64,000 nt of DNA, taken from the NCBI GenBank assembly GCA_905221605.1, contig CAJNDS010000039.1:183540-247539 (forward strand), in the 5' to 3' direction. Below the pieces are notes generated by a model that was given only the letters and a program-made list of their open reading frames with translations, did no database searches and was not told where the DNA came from. The stretch is from Symbiodinium natans (taxonomy: Eukaryota; Sar; Dinophyceae; Suessiales; Symbiodiniaceae). Within the stretch, counting starts at the first letter, position 1. Each line of letters starts with the position of its first letter. The position numbers were made by a program, and so were the translations under genes. This document shows positions 53,412 through 63,860 of the stretch, one piece after another.

Positions 53412-54960
53412 ATGGGCGCCTGCTGCAGCCCAGCAGCCAGCGAGGCTGTCCCCTCTGGGCCCAGTTCGGAGTGTCCTGTGAATGCTCTGAATGTTCTTCT
53501 TTCGTGCTTAGAGAGGCTTGGAGGTTTCCGCGAGCGCATGAGGAAGCAGGTCTTGAAGCAGGCGCACCGGACCCAAGGCAGCTCTCGTGCCAAAGGATGA
53601 TGTAATGGAGTACTTTTCTGGCTCGCTCGAAAGGAAGATGCCGAAAGATGGCAAAGGAAGTTGGACAACCTCCAGCTACGTGAGAACGCCGAGAGCGAAG
53701 AGCTGAAGGCAACAGCACGAAATTAATGACAGGTTAAAATCTGTATTAAGAAAAAATACATGAGACACTTACAGATGTACGTGTCCCATTGGTTTCGAAT
53801 CCTTCGGTTGCGCTTTGATTTGGAGGCAGCGGCCTGGTCAGAGGAGCAAGCGGCCTCGGAAAGGCAAGGGCTCGAAGAGGCCCTGGCAGCTGCCGAGGAG
53901 CCTTTCTTCGAGCGTGGGAGATGGTTTCATTGTTTCATGTGATCTGTCAATGATCTGTCGTACTCATGTGTGTGGGGTAACTTCTGCAACTTCATCTGAG
54001 GACCGGCACTTGGCTCAACAGCGCTGGAGCCAATTCCGGGGTTGGCTCCAGGCCAAAGAGTCTGAGGTGCGAATGCGCGGCTGCTAGCGCCCTACAGTAT
54101 TCTAGAATTCTGATGATCGTACCCATGTGAAAGGCATATATTTTATATCTTCAACTGCCAAAACGAATATAACGAATTATGCATGATGATTCTCTTGTGT
54201 TCGATCATCTAGCCAGCGGCTGCTTTTGCATGTTTTTGCTGCGACTTGTTGTGACATTGTGCCATGTCACCCAATGTCACCCAGCAGGTCAACGAATTCG
54301 CCAACAGGCTACGACCGCGGCGCCCGATTTTGCTGGTGGAGGTCTGGGGACTCCAAGTCGATCATTGCTAGGTCCCTTCATTGTTGTAGCATATTGTATA
54401 GCATAATGTGCAGTCACATGGTTCCAGGCTTTGGCGCGTGAGGGAGAGTCGTGGGCAATGCTCGGGGAGCAATGGCTGCCCTTGATGGAGGCCTGTCAAA
54501 GTCTTACCGAGTGGCGCCATGTACCGAGTTTGCCGGGATTGAAAGAGAATAGATCAAGGAAAGGCGACCTGACAGCAATGAGCTTCGACAAGCTTGCTAT
54601 CTCTCTCTCGCTCTCTTTCTCTCGCCCCGCTCCCCGCCTCTCCTCTTCTTCTCACTCTCTCTTCCTATTCCTCATTCCTCATTCTCAATTACACTTCTCT
54701 TCTCTTCTTCATTTTCTGCTCCTCTTTCTCCTACAGCGTCCTACGCAAATCGCAAACACTCGTTTCGAGATCTTTTTCCGGGGAAGGCCCGGCCACAGGC
54801 GTCCTGGACGTTGCCCCTCCAGCGCTGCGCGCTGGCGCGGCTCCGGGGAGTTTCCCCGGGCGCACCAAGCGCACAGCCCCGCGGCACGGCTTGCACGATT
54901 CAGAAGATGAGAGAAGATGAGAAGAGGAGGCAAAAGGAGGAAGAGGAGAGAGTAACAAGG
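53412..54960 (+). CDS. Probable acylated coiled-coil protein, multi-exon
   Basis: The first exon has an ATG at 53412 followed by GACCSPAASEA. Gly2 with Ser6 and two adjacent Cys fits an N-myristoylation plus palmitoylation signal for membrane anchoring. It continues LNVLLSCLERLGGFRERMRK up to CAG|GTCTTG or CAG|GCGCAC near 53555. Later helical exons on + are: about 53612-53726 (RKEDAERWQRKLDNLQLREN), about 53800-53915 (LRFDLEAAAWSEEQAASERQ), about 53995-54067 (HLAQQRWSQFRGWLQAKESE), about 54431-54520 (REGESWAMLGEQWLPLMEAC) and about 54904-54950 (KMREDEKRRQKEEEER). Joining is inferred from strand, spacing and style. No enzyme domain is seen. It is likely a membrane-attached scaffold or cytoskeletal coiled coil. 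Confidence 0.5.
54598..54740 (+). repeat. Pyrimidine-rich (CT) tract
   Basis: (TC)n is interrupted by CGC and TTC words. It is mirrored by a purine-rich tract on the same strand at about 55215-55350. Confidence 0.85.
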
Positions 54961-55214
54961 TGGCGTCTGATTACAAACGAAGTGACGAAGCCAGCGTTGC
55001 AAACCATGCCAAATCTTGAACACCGGAGGAGAAGCATCACACAGACTGGACCTCGAGAGTGCATTTTTTGGCATGACCCCTTCGGCTTAATCGTAGCCCC
55101 CTGTATCCCCTCTGCGAACCCCCCCTCCGCCCCGCCCCCCCGCCAGTTTTAGATAGAGATTCATTTTCCCAGACCCACCCGCAACCCAGCCTAATATTAA
55201 GACTGCAGAGCGTG

Positions 55215-55350
55215 AGTGAGAATGAGGGGGGGATAGGATTGAGCTCGCGCAGAGAAGGAAGGAGGTAGTGATACCGGGGGAGAGGAGAAGGATGGAGAAG
55301 AAAAGGAGAAGAGAAGGAATGCCGGCAGAAGGAGAAGAAGAAAGCAGAGG
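55215..55350 (+). repeat. Purine-rich (GA) tract
   Basis: GA/GGA/GAA-rich over about 135 bp, ending just before the ATG at 55382. Roughly complementary in composition to the CT tract 500 bp upstream. Confidence 0.8.
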
Positions 55351-55381
55351 GCGAGTTGTTGGCTTTTGAGGCCCAAGCGGG

Positions 55382-56815
55382 ATGAGCTCCGATGTCTGGC
55401 ATCTGGAGCTGACCGGCTCGCGGCTGCAAAAACGAGACCCCCGCGATGGCCCCGAGGAGCACGAGGATTTCATGTTCCAGCTGTCCCGGCTAACTCGGCT
55501 AACTGCCGCCAAAGTTGCCGCAGTTGCCAAAGCCCAAGAGTCCCAAGATACCCCGCAGGCCGTCATGATTCAGGTCTGGGCTTGGGGTGGCATCTCAGGG
55601 GAAGAAGGGGAGGAAGGGGAGGACGGCGAAGAAGTCCCCGGCTGGAGCATGGCTTTCCAAAGCGTGGCCGAGAGAGGTCAAGGCCCGAGCTTCACGGAGT
55701 TCCAGCCCCCGGTCTTCCGATTTCGGTTGCGCCTCAAGGCCCTGCAAGCGCTTGCAGCTGGCCGCACGCCGACGCCGCAGAGGGCGCGGGACCCGGAGGC
55801 TTCCGCGCTGGAGCGGCGCCTGGCATCGGCGCGGCTGCGGGCGGGGGCGCTCCGGCGCAAGGCCTCGGCGCTGAGGCCGCTCTGCACCGAAGCGGCGGCG
55901 CAGAGGCACGGAGCAGACTTGGCCAAGTGGAGAGCGGAGGTCGCGAAGCTGCAGAAGGAAGTGGATGAACTGAATTCCAGAGGCTTGGTGAGCTCAGTGT
56001 CCAAGGAGTCCAAAGCCCCTGACGGCCCTGACGTTACAGAGATGCAGAAGGAGCCGAAGGACATCCACAACCTCCACACCATTCAGATCTTCTTGAAAAC
56101 CAGCCTACTGCTGGCCTTCTGTCATTTCTCAGCTCCGACTTATGGCCAGGGCTGTGCGCAACTGGTCATGACACTGCAGCTTCGTCCTGCAGCCGGAAAC
56201 CACTTAGAAGCCTTCGCGCTGGTTCCGCTGTCCAAGTCCTCACCACTCCCGCTATCCTGGGTGGCCTCTGACTTGACCTACCCTTGTGAGGGAGGCCTTC
56301 GGCGTGAGCTTTCGGTGGAGCTCCAGATTGGCGAGCAGGGCAAGATGACAGTGATGAGTGAGATGGGCGAGGGAAACAACATCGAGGCAATGGACGCCTA
56401 CGCGCCCAAGGCCTGGCTCCGGGCCCACATGACTCGAAGTTCTACGCGAAGTGCCCAACTTGGCTCCAGCCAAGCGGAGGAAGTGGAGGAAGTGGGGGAG
56501 GAGGAAGCAGATGCGGTGGTGGAAGAGGAGCTGCGGCTTCCTCTGACCCTTGCACTCTTCCTGCAGCCTCTCACAACCAAGCGCGCGGAGGCCGGAAAAT
56601 GCTCCCAATACGGCTTGATTTATATGCTGTGTGCTGATAGTGCGGATTCGGAGCGCGAGCCGTATCAGAAGTACGCGCAGGCACTTTGGCGAGAAGCGAA
56701 CGCTTGCTTCGTCTCCGCGGAGCCCCTCGCAATCAGCTTGCTTTACATCTTAGTGGCTGCATGCGCAAGATTTCATTGCATGCTTTTGCTTGATGTTCGT
56801 ACTACGCACCCTTGA
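55382..56815 (+). CDS. Uncharacterised 477-residue protein, coiled-coil centre
   Basis: One uninterrupted frame from ATG 55382 to TGA 56813-56815. Visible parts: an N-terminal segment (DVWHLELTGSRLQKRD), an acidic Gly/Glu stretch (SGEEGEEGEDGEEVPG), a positively charged helix (LERRLASARLRAGALRRKAS), a coiled coil (LAKWRAEVAKLQKEVDELNS), a segment with LVMTLQLRPAAGNHLEAFAL, an acidic run (EEVEEVGEEEADAVVEEELR) and a hydrophobic C-terminal segment (AISLLYILVAACARFHCMLL). No family is recognised. Introns could be read through between about 56080 and 56200. High GC makes other frames partly open, so the model needs transcript support. Confidence 0.5.
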   Translation: MSSDVWHLELTGSRLQKRDPRDGPEEHEDFMFQLSRLTRLTAAKVAAVAKAQESQDTPQAVMIQVWAWGGISGEEGEEGEDGEEVPGWSMAFQSVAERGQGPSFTEFQPPVFRFRLRLKALQALAAGRTPTPQRARDPEASALERRLASARLRAGALRRKASALRPLCTEAAAQRHGADLAKWRAEVAKLQKEVDELNSRGLVSSVSKESKAPDGPDVTEMQKEPKDIHNLHTIQIFLKTSLLLAFCHFSAPTYGQGCAQLVMTLQLRPAAGNHLEAFALVPLSKSSPLPLSWVASDLTYPCEGGLRRELSVELQIGEQGKMTVMSEMGEGNNIEAMDAYAPKAWLRAHMTRSSTRSAQLGSSQAEEVEEVGEEEADAVVEEELRLPLTLALFLQPLTTKRAEAGKCSQYGLIYMLCADSADSEREPYQKYAQALWREANACFVSAEPLAISLLYILVAACARFHCMLLLDVRTTHP

Positions 56816-56887
56816 ATTGAAGAACTGTGTGCTCAAGGCTGCCGTGGAAGGGCACACGGGAGGACAGCCAATGCAGCGGTCGTAAGC

Positions 56888-58389
56888 GTGAGAGGGTCGG
56901 GTGCGAACTCTCAGTGTGAGGAGCTTGAGACCGCCGTCTCCTGCGGCATCTTCAATCCTCTCCCCGGCGTGCAGTCCCGTTTGCTTCTCGGGATAGGGTT
57001 ACTGGTTGATTGCGAAGCTGGCTTTGCCAAGCCTTGCCGAGCTCAGCCTTCAATTTCCATGGTACAGCCCATCTACAGCCGATCAGTACATGGCACTACA
57101 GTTATGGCAGTGTCGTGGCACTTTGAATCTTTGAATTACCATGAATGGTAGAGCGGCCCTGTGTGTCATTATGACATTGTCCGAAGACCTCTCTGCCTAG
57201 GGAATGGCTCCACGGTTCTGGGAGCTGTCCTCCCCTGCTGCCCTCGAGGCCACATCTGCCCATTCTGTTAGTTACGTCCATGTCGCTCCTCCTGTTGATG
57301 TTCTTCTTCTTCTCTCAAGGTCATTGCTTCCTGGCTGTGAATTTCGGAGCGGACGTTCCTGCTGCACTGACTGCTTACGCGGCGAACGAAGCCCGCATCT
57401 CAGATCCGGGAGTAGCGAGCACGCTGGTCTGTGACATTTTCCCGCACTCATGCCACGAGCCTGAGTAAAGCAAAGCCACTAACACACCGTCGGATGAAGA
57501 GTGGCGCCAGGAAATGCGGGAGAGCCTGCTTTGTTCCCCGAGCTTAACCTAGTGTCATGACGTCGCCGCACGTTGCCGCTGTTCTTGTTATGCCGAGCAT
57601 CGAAGATCAACGCCTCTGTTTGTAACCGAGTGTGGGAACCTGTCACTGAGAAGTCGGGGGCACTTCTGGGAAGGTTTTCGAATGCGATGTTGCTCGAGAG
57701 ACTTTTGGAGTTTAATTCTTACAAGCCTCATGTGCGCTTCCGTTTCTCTGGCGGCCATCTTGTCGCTAGGAGAAATGTGTTCAATGTCACGAGGGGCCAC
57801 ATGGCGAACTTCCTAAAGAGCCCGGTTACATCTGTCTTTCCGAATACCATGTCGCCGACAGCTTGTCTCATTGTCGGATGCGAACGCTGCCACCTCAGCG
57901 AGGTTGTCGGTCATGTCTTTGTGTAGAAAACCCAAGGGCAAAATGGGCCAGTCCAAACACCATGTTTCCTTTTCACCTTTGGTTTCGACATCTTTTGACA
58001 CCACGGAGTCACTGAGTCACTGAGTGTGCCGATACTGTCAGCGGACGCTGCATCTGTGGGCACTGCACAGGTCTTGGCCAAGCTGGCTCTCCATGCGGCG
58101 GTCTCTGCAGCGGCAGTGGCGGAAAGCGGAAAAAGTCACAAAACACACGAGTTCCTGTGTGCGTGCTTTCTGCACTGACACACACACACACACACATGTT
58201 ACATGCCGCACGTTCCCGCTGACGTCACCTGCTGCATCTGGGATGAGTGATAGTTCGAAAGACTGCGCGCAAAGTGTCCCAAAGGCTCTGAGCTCATCTG
58301 AGCGCTCTAAGTCCTTCGAATCCTTTCACGAGCGAGAGTCTCAACCCGACACAGCGCAGCCCGGACCCGGTGATTTTTCTCCATCTTGA
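56888..58389 (+). CDS. Several exon-like ORFs, unknown protein(s)
   Basis: About 56914-57100: LETAVSCGIFNPLPGVQSRL. 57320-57468: after TCTCAAG, GHCFLAVNFGADVPAALTAY to a TAA. About 57600-57926: AMLLERLLEFNSYKPHVRFR. 58019-58176: DAASVGTAQVLAKLALHAAV with a TGA, no start Met. All are on + with protein-like composition, and two end in stops that look terminal. No family is recognised. (CA)n at about 58178-58197 follows the last. Confidence 0.35.
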
Positions 58390-58559
58390 AATGCTGTGAG
58401 GGTTGTTTTGGTACGCCATGGCACAGGCCTTCAAGTCGTGCCTACGCCCGGATGCAACATCAACAGCGAAGCTTCATATGACCACCTGAAGACCACCTTC
58501 CACCGCGGATGAGCTCCTTCCACGTGTGGAAGTTGCTCAAAGAGCTCAAACTCCCTGGC

Positions 58560-58900
58560 GCCCTCTGAACCCTATAAACCCCTGCAAGCTCGAATGCCAC
58601 CAAAAACCCTAAACCACCAAATTGCCAAACCCTGAACCTCTAAAGCCCAGACCGCGCAGTGCGGGTGGCGAAAGCCCACTATAAGGCCCTAGAAAGCCCT
58701 AGAAAGCCCTGAACCCTGGAAGCTACAAGCGAGCCTGAGGGAACTGCCGACCTGGAAGACTACTGAGAGGCCTACTTCGAATCCTTGGGCTCCAGATTGA
58801 CCCTCCCCGGAACCCGAAACCCCATTATCATAGTACAACTATAGCACTCTAGTAACATCAATAGAGTAATATAGTATCACTATAGTGCTAGTCCTCTAAC
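58560..58900. repeat. Diverged telomere-like words and AT-rich palindromic stretch
   Basis: CCCTATAAACC, CCCTAAACC and AAGCCCTAGAAAGCCCT words at about 58570-58710. Then AT-rich sequence with ACTATAG/CTATAGT words at about 58835-58895. Confidence 0.6.
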
Positions 58901-59071
58901 TCTTGCTTTGCTACAAATGCAGTCTGGGGGATCCTGCTGCTGTCCGCGCGCGCTTTGTGGCCGCTCTCCGTTTTCGTCTTCCTGTAGTACAGGCGCAGTA
59001 CTGTGAGGCCCGCTCTGTTATAATTCGTGTTATGAAACTTATATGTGAACTTATCTTGTTGAACATAAGTA

Positions 59072-59095
59072 TACTTATAAGTTAACTTATAAGTA
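59072..59095. repeat. 24-bp perfect palindrome
   Basis: The self-complementary stretch is centred on GTTAAC (arms TACTTATAA and TTATAAGTA) in a locally AT-rich region. Confidence 0.85.
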
Positions 59096-59477
59096 AGCTT
59101 TTACGAAAAGTAACTTTTTGAGTTTTCTGAAATGCCGAAATCGCAACTGGGTTCCTGCTTCATCACTATTTTTGTTTTGTTTTTTACGAAGCCTGCCTTT
59201 TTTTGGCATCTTGTGGTGTATTTTCGCAGGCTTATTGAGCCAAAAGGGCAATAGGGCCTAAACCTCCAGTGCACACAAAATGGCAACATCGCTTTGAACT
59301 TCGAACTCGGCCTTTTGTCCGCATGGCCTGGATCGATGTGGAAAGTGCTGTGGCCTTCTGAGGCCGCCGATGACCTTTGTGAGCTGGGAGTTCACATGCT
59401 GCATGATGCCAGGCAGATCGTGCATGCTCGCGCAAAGACGTGAGCGTGCTGCTGGAGAAGGTCGGGGTCTGAGACAG

Positions 59478-59644
59478 GAAATACTTGGAACTTCAGGAGT
59501 TCTCCTGCGAGGCACTGCAAGACTTGCGCGACGAGTTGGTGCAAGAACTGCAGCAGCTGCGCCGTGACTCGAAGAAGGAACTCCTTGTTACGATGTTTAT
59601 GGGAGATGCCATTGACGTATACCTGCTTCTGCCAGGATTTGCGT
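59478..59644 (+). CDS. Helical exon, unknown protein
   Basis: After CTGAGACAG the frame reads KYLELQEFSCEALQDLRDEL, then QELQQLRRDSKKELLVTMFM and GDAID, where GAC|GTATAC is a plausible donor (otherwise a stop follows at 59642-59644). Amphipathic helices; no domain name. It lacks a start Met, so it is an internal or terminal exon. Confidence 0.4.
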
Positions 59645-60533
59645 GAACTGTTCGAGAGCTCACTGCGCAAGGGGCCGTGCAAGCAGGAGGGTTTTGCACC
59701 AGTGGCTGTTGTTGGGGGGGGCTTTGAACTCTAAGAGCTTCACAGGACGAAGATCAGCAAAATGGCGATGTGGCTGTCACGCCACAAACTGCCAGCGTAA
59801 GGGACTCAAAATGGGGGCTTTTGTCAATAGGCGTGACGGCTCATGTGATTGCAGGTCACGCCACGGAAACGCCGCAGGGTGCAGCAGGAGTGGTGCCAGA
59901 CCCTGGCAGCCTAGCTTCAATGAGAACTCCATGTCAGGATTGTCTGGAAACTCCAGAAGTTAGTGGCCGCCCCTGACTGGTCTCAGTGTTAAAACAATTC
60001 CGATTGTCTTCAGAGCACACCACTAGTGCCCACAGAGTGGGGGCGCCCCCCGCCCTCGCCCCCCGCTCCCCCCTCCCCGGCCAAATTGCCTTCTCCCCTG
60101 CCGAATTCTTGAAGGGGGGTAGGTGCACTTAATCAGCATTCAACATTACTTTGAAGCTAAGGATGCACAGATGGAAGTGGCGATGGCTCCAGCAAGTTGC
60201 GTGCCAAGATAAATTCTGTTCGGCCACGGGTCCTGCACAGCATTAGCGGCCCAGGCCTGACGGAGAGGCAACACCGACGCCGACGGCAGGCGGGGAACGA
60301 GCTACAACATGCTACAACATGCATCATGCTACGACTTCCCAATCGCACGATGCGCTGGACCAGGCAAAGGTGCATCCATACCGCCTGGATGTAGCTGGTG
60401 AGGAGGCAGGCAGCGATTGGGGGACAAGCTTGAAAACCCAACTCACTGTACCCAGACATCCCGGCGACACAATAAAGCGCGCTAGCTTAACCCAATTTTC
60501 TACACGTAATGTAAAGGAAAACCCTCTCAACAG

Positions 60534-61759
60534 AGTCAAGCCTCTCATAACAACGCTTATGAAATCTTCCAGGATGAGACGCCGAAGGATTCTGCGGCGC
60601 AAGAGAAGGGCGATCGCTGGCTCCTCCCCGATTTCCAGATAGGCGAGCTCCTCGGCTCTGGGGCATACGGCACAGTCTGCAAGGCCATGGACACCCGCAA
60701 AAAGCGGCCGGTGCCAGTGGCTATCAAGAAGATGGCCGACGTGTTCACTTGGAACCCTGCCGACGCCAAGCGAGCCCTGCGTGAGGTTGCCATCTTGAGC
60801 AAGCTGAAGCACGAGAACATCGTGAAACTCTGCAATGCGGTCGCTCCCTGCAGCACAAGTGCCTTCGAGGACATTTATATTGTCATGGAGGCTTGCGACT
60901 CTGATCTGGACAAGCTCTTCTGCTCGGGTGCAAATTTAAAGCTGCGCCAGATGAAGAAGCTTGCGTACACGTTGCTTTGTGGGGTGAAGTACCTTCACTC
61001 GGCATCAATCTGGCACCGTGATCTGAAACCGGCCAACTGCCTCTTAAACCAGACAAGGCCCCGCAACAACTGGTCTATCAAGATCTGTGACTTCGGCCTC
61101 AGTCGCCCAGATCCCAGGCGGCTACAAGGGACCTCACTGACCATGTGGTTACGAGGTTCTGGCGAGCCCCTGAGCTGGTTTTGTTGCAGAAGAACTACAC
61201 CGAGGCCATTGACATGTGGTCGGCCGGTTGCATCTTTGCCGAGATCCTGGGCATGCGGAAGGGCGTGCAAATCTGCGAGCGGGGGCCGTTGTTCCACGGA
61301 GCTGTGTGCGCGCCGCTTTCCCCGGACCAACGCGAGTGTTGGCCATCCGTCGTGCCGGAGCAGCATGACCAGCTCAACATGATATTCGATATCCTGGGAA
61401 CACCGGAACCAGAAGAGGTTGAGCAACTGGATGGGGATGCCAGGTCGTACGTTGAAAGCTTCGCAGAGCGCGAAGGAAAGGGCTTGGAGTTCCCCGGAGT
61501 CGACACGGAAGCCATGAAGCTGCTGCGGAGGCTGCTGCGGTTCGTTCCGCAAGAGCGCATCTGCGCGGCTGACGCAGTTCAATGCAAGTGGTTCGACTGT
61601 GTCCGCAAACGATCCATGGAAAGGCCTTCGCCAGAAAACATCAGTCTGGATTTCGAGAGCGAGCCAGAGATGGACGGATCTCGACTTCGAGAGATCTTCT
61701 TGAAGGAGATGAAGAAAATTCAATCCGGAAAAGCCGGACGCTTGACTTTGTCGCGTTGA
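60534..61759 (+). pseudogene. MAPK-like CMGC protein kinase with a frameshift in the activation loop
   Basis: The exon starts after CTCAACAG (60533). Frame 1 holds the Gly loop GSGAYGTV, VAIKK lysine, helix-C Glu in ALREVAIL, hinge IYIVMEACDSDL, catalytic HRDLKPAN and DFGLSRPDP. Between about 61100 and 61120 the frame changes by one base. The second frame then gives ATRDLTDHVVTRFWRAPEL, DMWSAGCIFAEIL, HDQLNMIFDILGTPEPEE and a C-lobe to the TGA at 61757-61759. The size and order are those of a MAP kinase. The activation motif is TDH rather than TEY/TDY. Loss of one C from the run near 61113-61115 would explain the shift. It is either a pseudogene or a base-calling error. It is placed on + like its neighbours; the start codon is in an upstream exon. 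Confidence 0.8.
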
Positions 61760-62430
61760 GGCCACTGAGGCCTTATGGAACAGCACGTGCGCGCGAAACC
61801 GATTCTCGCATGGGAATGAAGCATCAATTGAGCCTCTCGGCCTCTCGGGGCTGGGGTTGAGTCTTCATGTTCTTGTTCAGCTGTAGTGACTGTAGTGCGC
61901 ATATGTTCTCTTCAATCTATTTCTTCATGTTCTGGCCCTCTGGCTCGGCGAGTGGATATGAAGTGCCCCCGAATTGAACTTCTCGGAGTTGAAGTCGAGT
62001 GCACTCACCCCCCGCAAGCCAAATTCTTCAAGATCAATGTGGGATATATCACGTTGGATGTCGATTGAGTTTTCCTGTAGCGGGCCGCCCCACAGTGGTA
62101 GTGGTCGCGGGTTGGGTGAGGCTCTGCGCTGCGGGGTGTTAAGTGGTCGAGTGCTCAGGACTACAGTGACTGCACCCCCCGATGTTTCCCGTGCCAAGAG
62201 GAGATCGCTTTTTTGTTGGCGATTAACATGTTGTTCACTGGGCAGGAGGTAGTTGGCTCAATTTGGCCTCCATGTAATTGCAGAGCCCGTCCCCCAGGCG
62301 ATGTTTTGGCCTTGAGCTCTTCTAACTTAAAGTATTTTCAGTTTGTGTGACCTTAGCTTTAACTGTACAGGGCAAGCCAGCGGTTTGTTGTCAGCGGGCG
62401 GTTGTCTTAGCCAGCAGAGGCGCGCATGGA
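61760..62430. other. No supported gene
   Basis: Short ORFs at 61886-62252 lack motifs. Nothing else is seen. Confidence 0.4.
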
Positions 62431-63660
62431 GGGGTTTTGTCCTTAATCTTACAATCTTCAGGTCTAAGCATGGCTTAGACTCCTGACCCTAATATCTGGA
62501 GGTGCAAGTATTAAAACCCGAAGTTCTTAACCCCAAGATCGTGTGAGCGACTAGCCCTAAGACCTAAGATCGTAAGATTTAAATATCATCATAAAACCTC
62601 AGGACTTTAGGATTTAAACACGAAGTCTAAAGATGTTAATCTTAAATTACTTCCTTGGAATCCCTTAACTCTAAAACTTTCAAGCTGAAATACTTATGTA
62701 ACTTATGCTAGTAAACTCTTGATCTTGATGTCTTAAAAATGAAATCTACAAGTCCTTAAGCCCCTAATCTTCATATTTTCAATAATAATCTACCAGACCC
62801 TTATGAAGCCTTGAACCCTCAAATTAATTTAGGTCCCACCACTAAACTCCAATTTTTAGGATTAACCCGAAAAAGTTATCGGTCGACACGTCTACGGCGC
62901 AAGTTTTGCAGGCCGAGCGCCACTTCTTGAAGGCTTCTTTGTTATGATCTAAAAACCTCTAAATATGAAGACCCAAAGCCTCGAGTTCTGAATCTTCAAT
63001 AGAGTTTAGATACTAAAATCATGGATGTTTCTTCTCGGATCTCATTTCTGAGGCTTCGTTCCGAAGATTTTTAAACTTGACGCATGAAGGGTCAAGATTT
63101 TCTTTCGTGTTTCATTCAGAGAGACCATATTCTAGAGTGGGATACTTATGGAATCCCTAACCTGACAAATATCAAGATTTTTAGCTCCATCTTAAAAGCT
63201 CTTCACTCTAAAAATTGAAGACTTAAGTAAGCACCAATGCCCTAAGATTTTAAGGTTCAAATAACGAATCTCTCAGCTCTTGAGCCTTCATCTAAAGATA
63301 TAAATATCAAAGCCCTAAGCTCTTAATTGTTCTGCTTCGTTTTGCTTCGGGTTGGTTTTCGGGTTTCACATTTCTAGTTCTTACTTGGTGCTTTTGGGAG
63401 CAGAAGCCTCTTGCACCTGAAGGGTTGGAAGATCATAAGATTGAAATATCAATCTGAAACATAGGGCTTTTGGATTTCAACACCAAGTCTAAAGATCGTA
63501 ACCTTAAAGCCATAAGTCTTGTACATAAAGTTTTCAGCCCTCAATTCTAAAGTCTTGCTTTTACTATTTGAACACCGATATTCGAAGCCCTTAATCTTGA
63601 ACCTTAAAGTTTAAGAATTTATATCCCCATAAAAAGCTACGGGCTCGACCCTATTTTCGT
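62430..63660. repeat. AT-rich decayed repeat region
   Basis: Words such as CTAAAGAT, CTTAAACC and CCCTAAG recur in a loose, diverged way. The best pair is 62567-62646 and 63429-63508 (about 80 bp, roughly three quarters identical by eye), sharing AAGTCTAAAGAT and TAAGATT blocks. There are no genes. Confidence 0.7.
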
Positions 63661-63734
63661 TTTTCGGCCGCCCTGTCGGATGCCCCGCCTCCTCTTCCGG
63701 TCAATTTGGCTGCTTGTGGGGGCCTTGCAGGGGG

Positions 63735-63860
63735 ATCCGGAAAATTCCGGGTCCCCCGGACCCGAAAATTCCGGGAATTTTCGGGCCCCGAGTTTAGGGT
63801 TTAAGGGTTTTACGGTTTATGGTTTAGGGTTTCGGGGCTTAATAGAAATTGTATTTCTTG
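63735..63860. repeat. AATTCCGGG palindromes followed by telomere-like words
   Basis: 63761-63785 has 12-bp arms CCCGAAAATTCC and GGAATTTTCGGG around one G. A related CCGGAAAATTCCGG lies at about 63738-63751. TTTAGGG-like words follow (about 63791-63835). The ORF 63680-63958 reads through this and is not credible. Confidence 0.8.

Noticed and set aside
59231-59255. Reverse-strand spliced-leader relic (TTGAGCCAAAA)
   Set aside because: Only about 15 of 20 positions match and there is no coding sequence on that strand.
61100-61120. Intron as explanation for the kinase frame change
   Set aside because: Coding similarity continues to within about 20 bases on both sides, too short for an intron.
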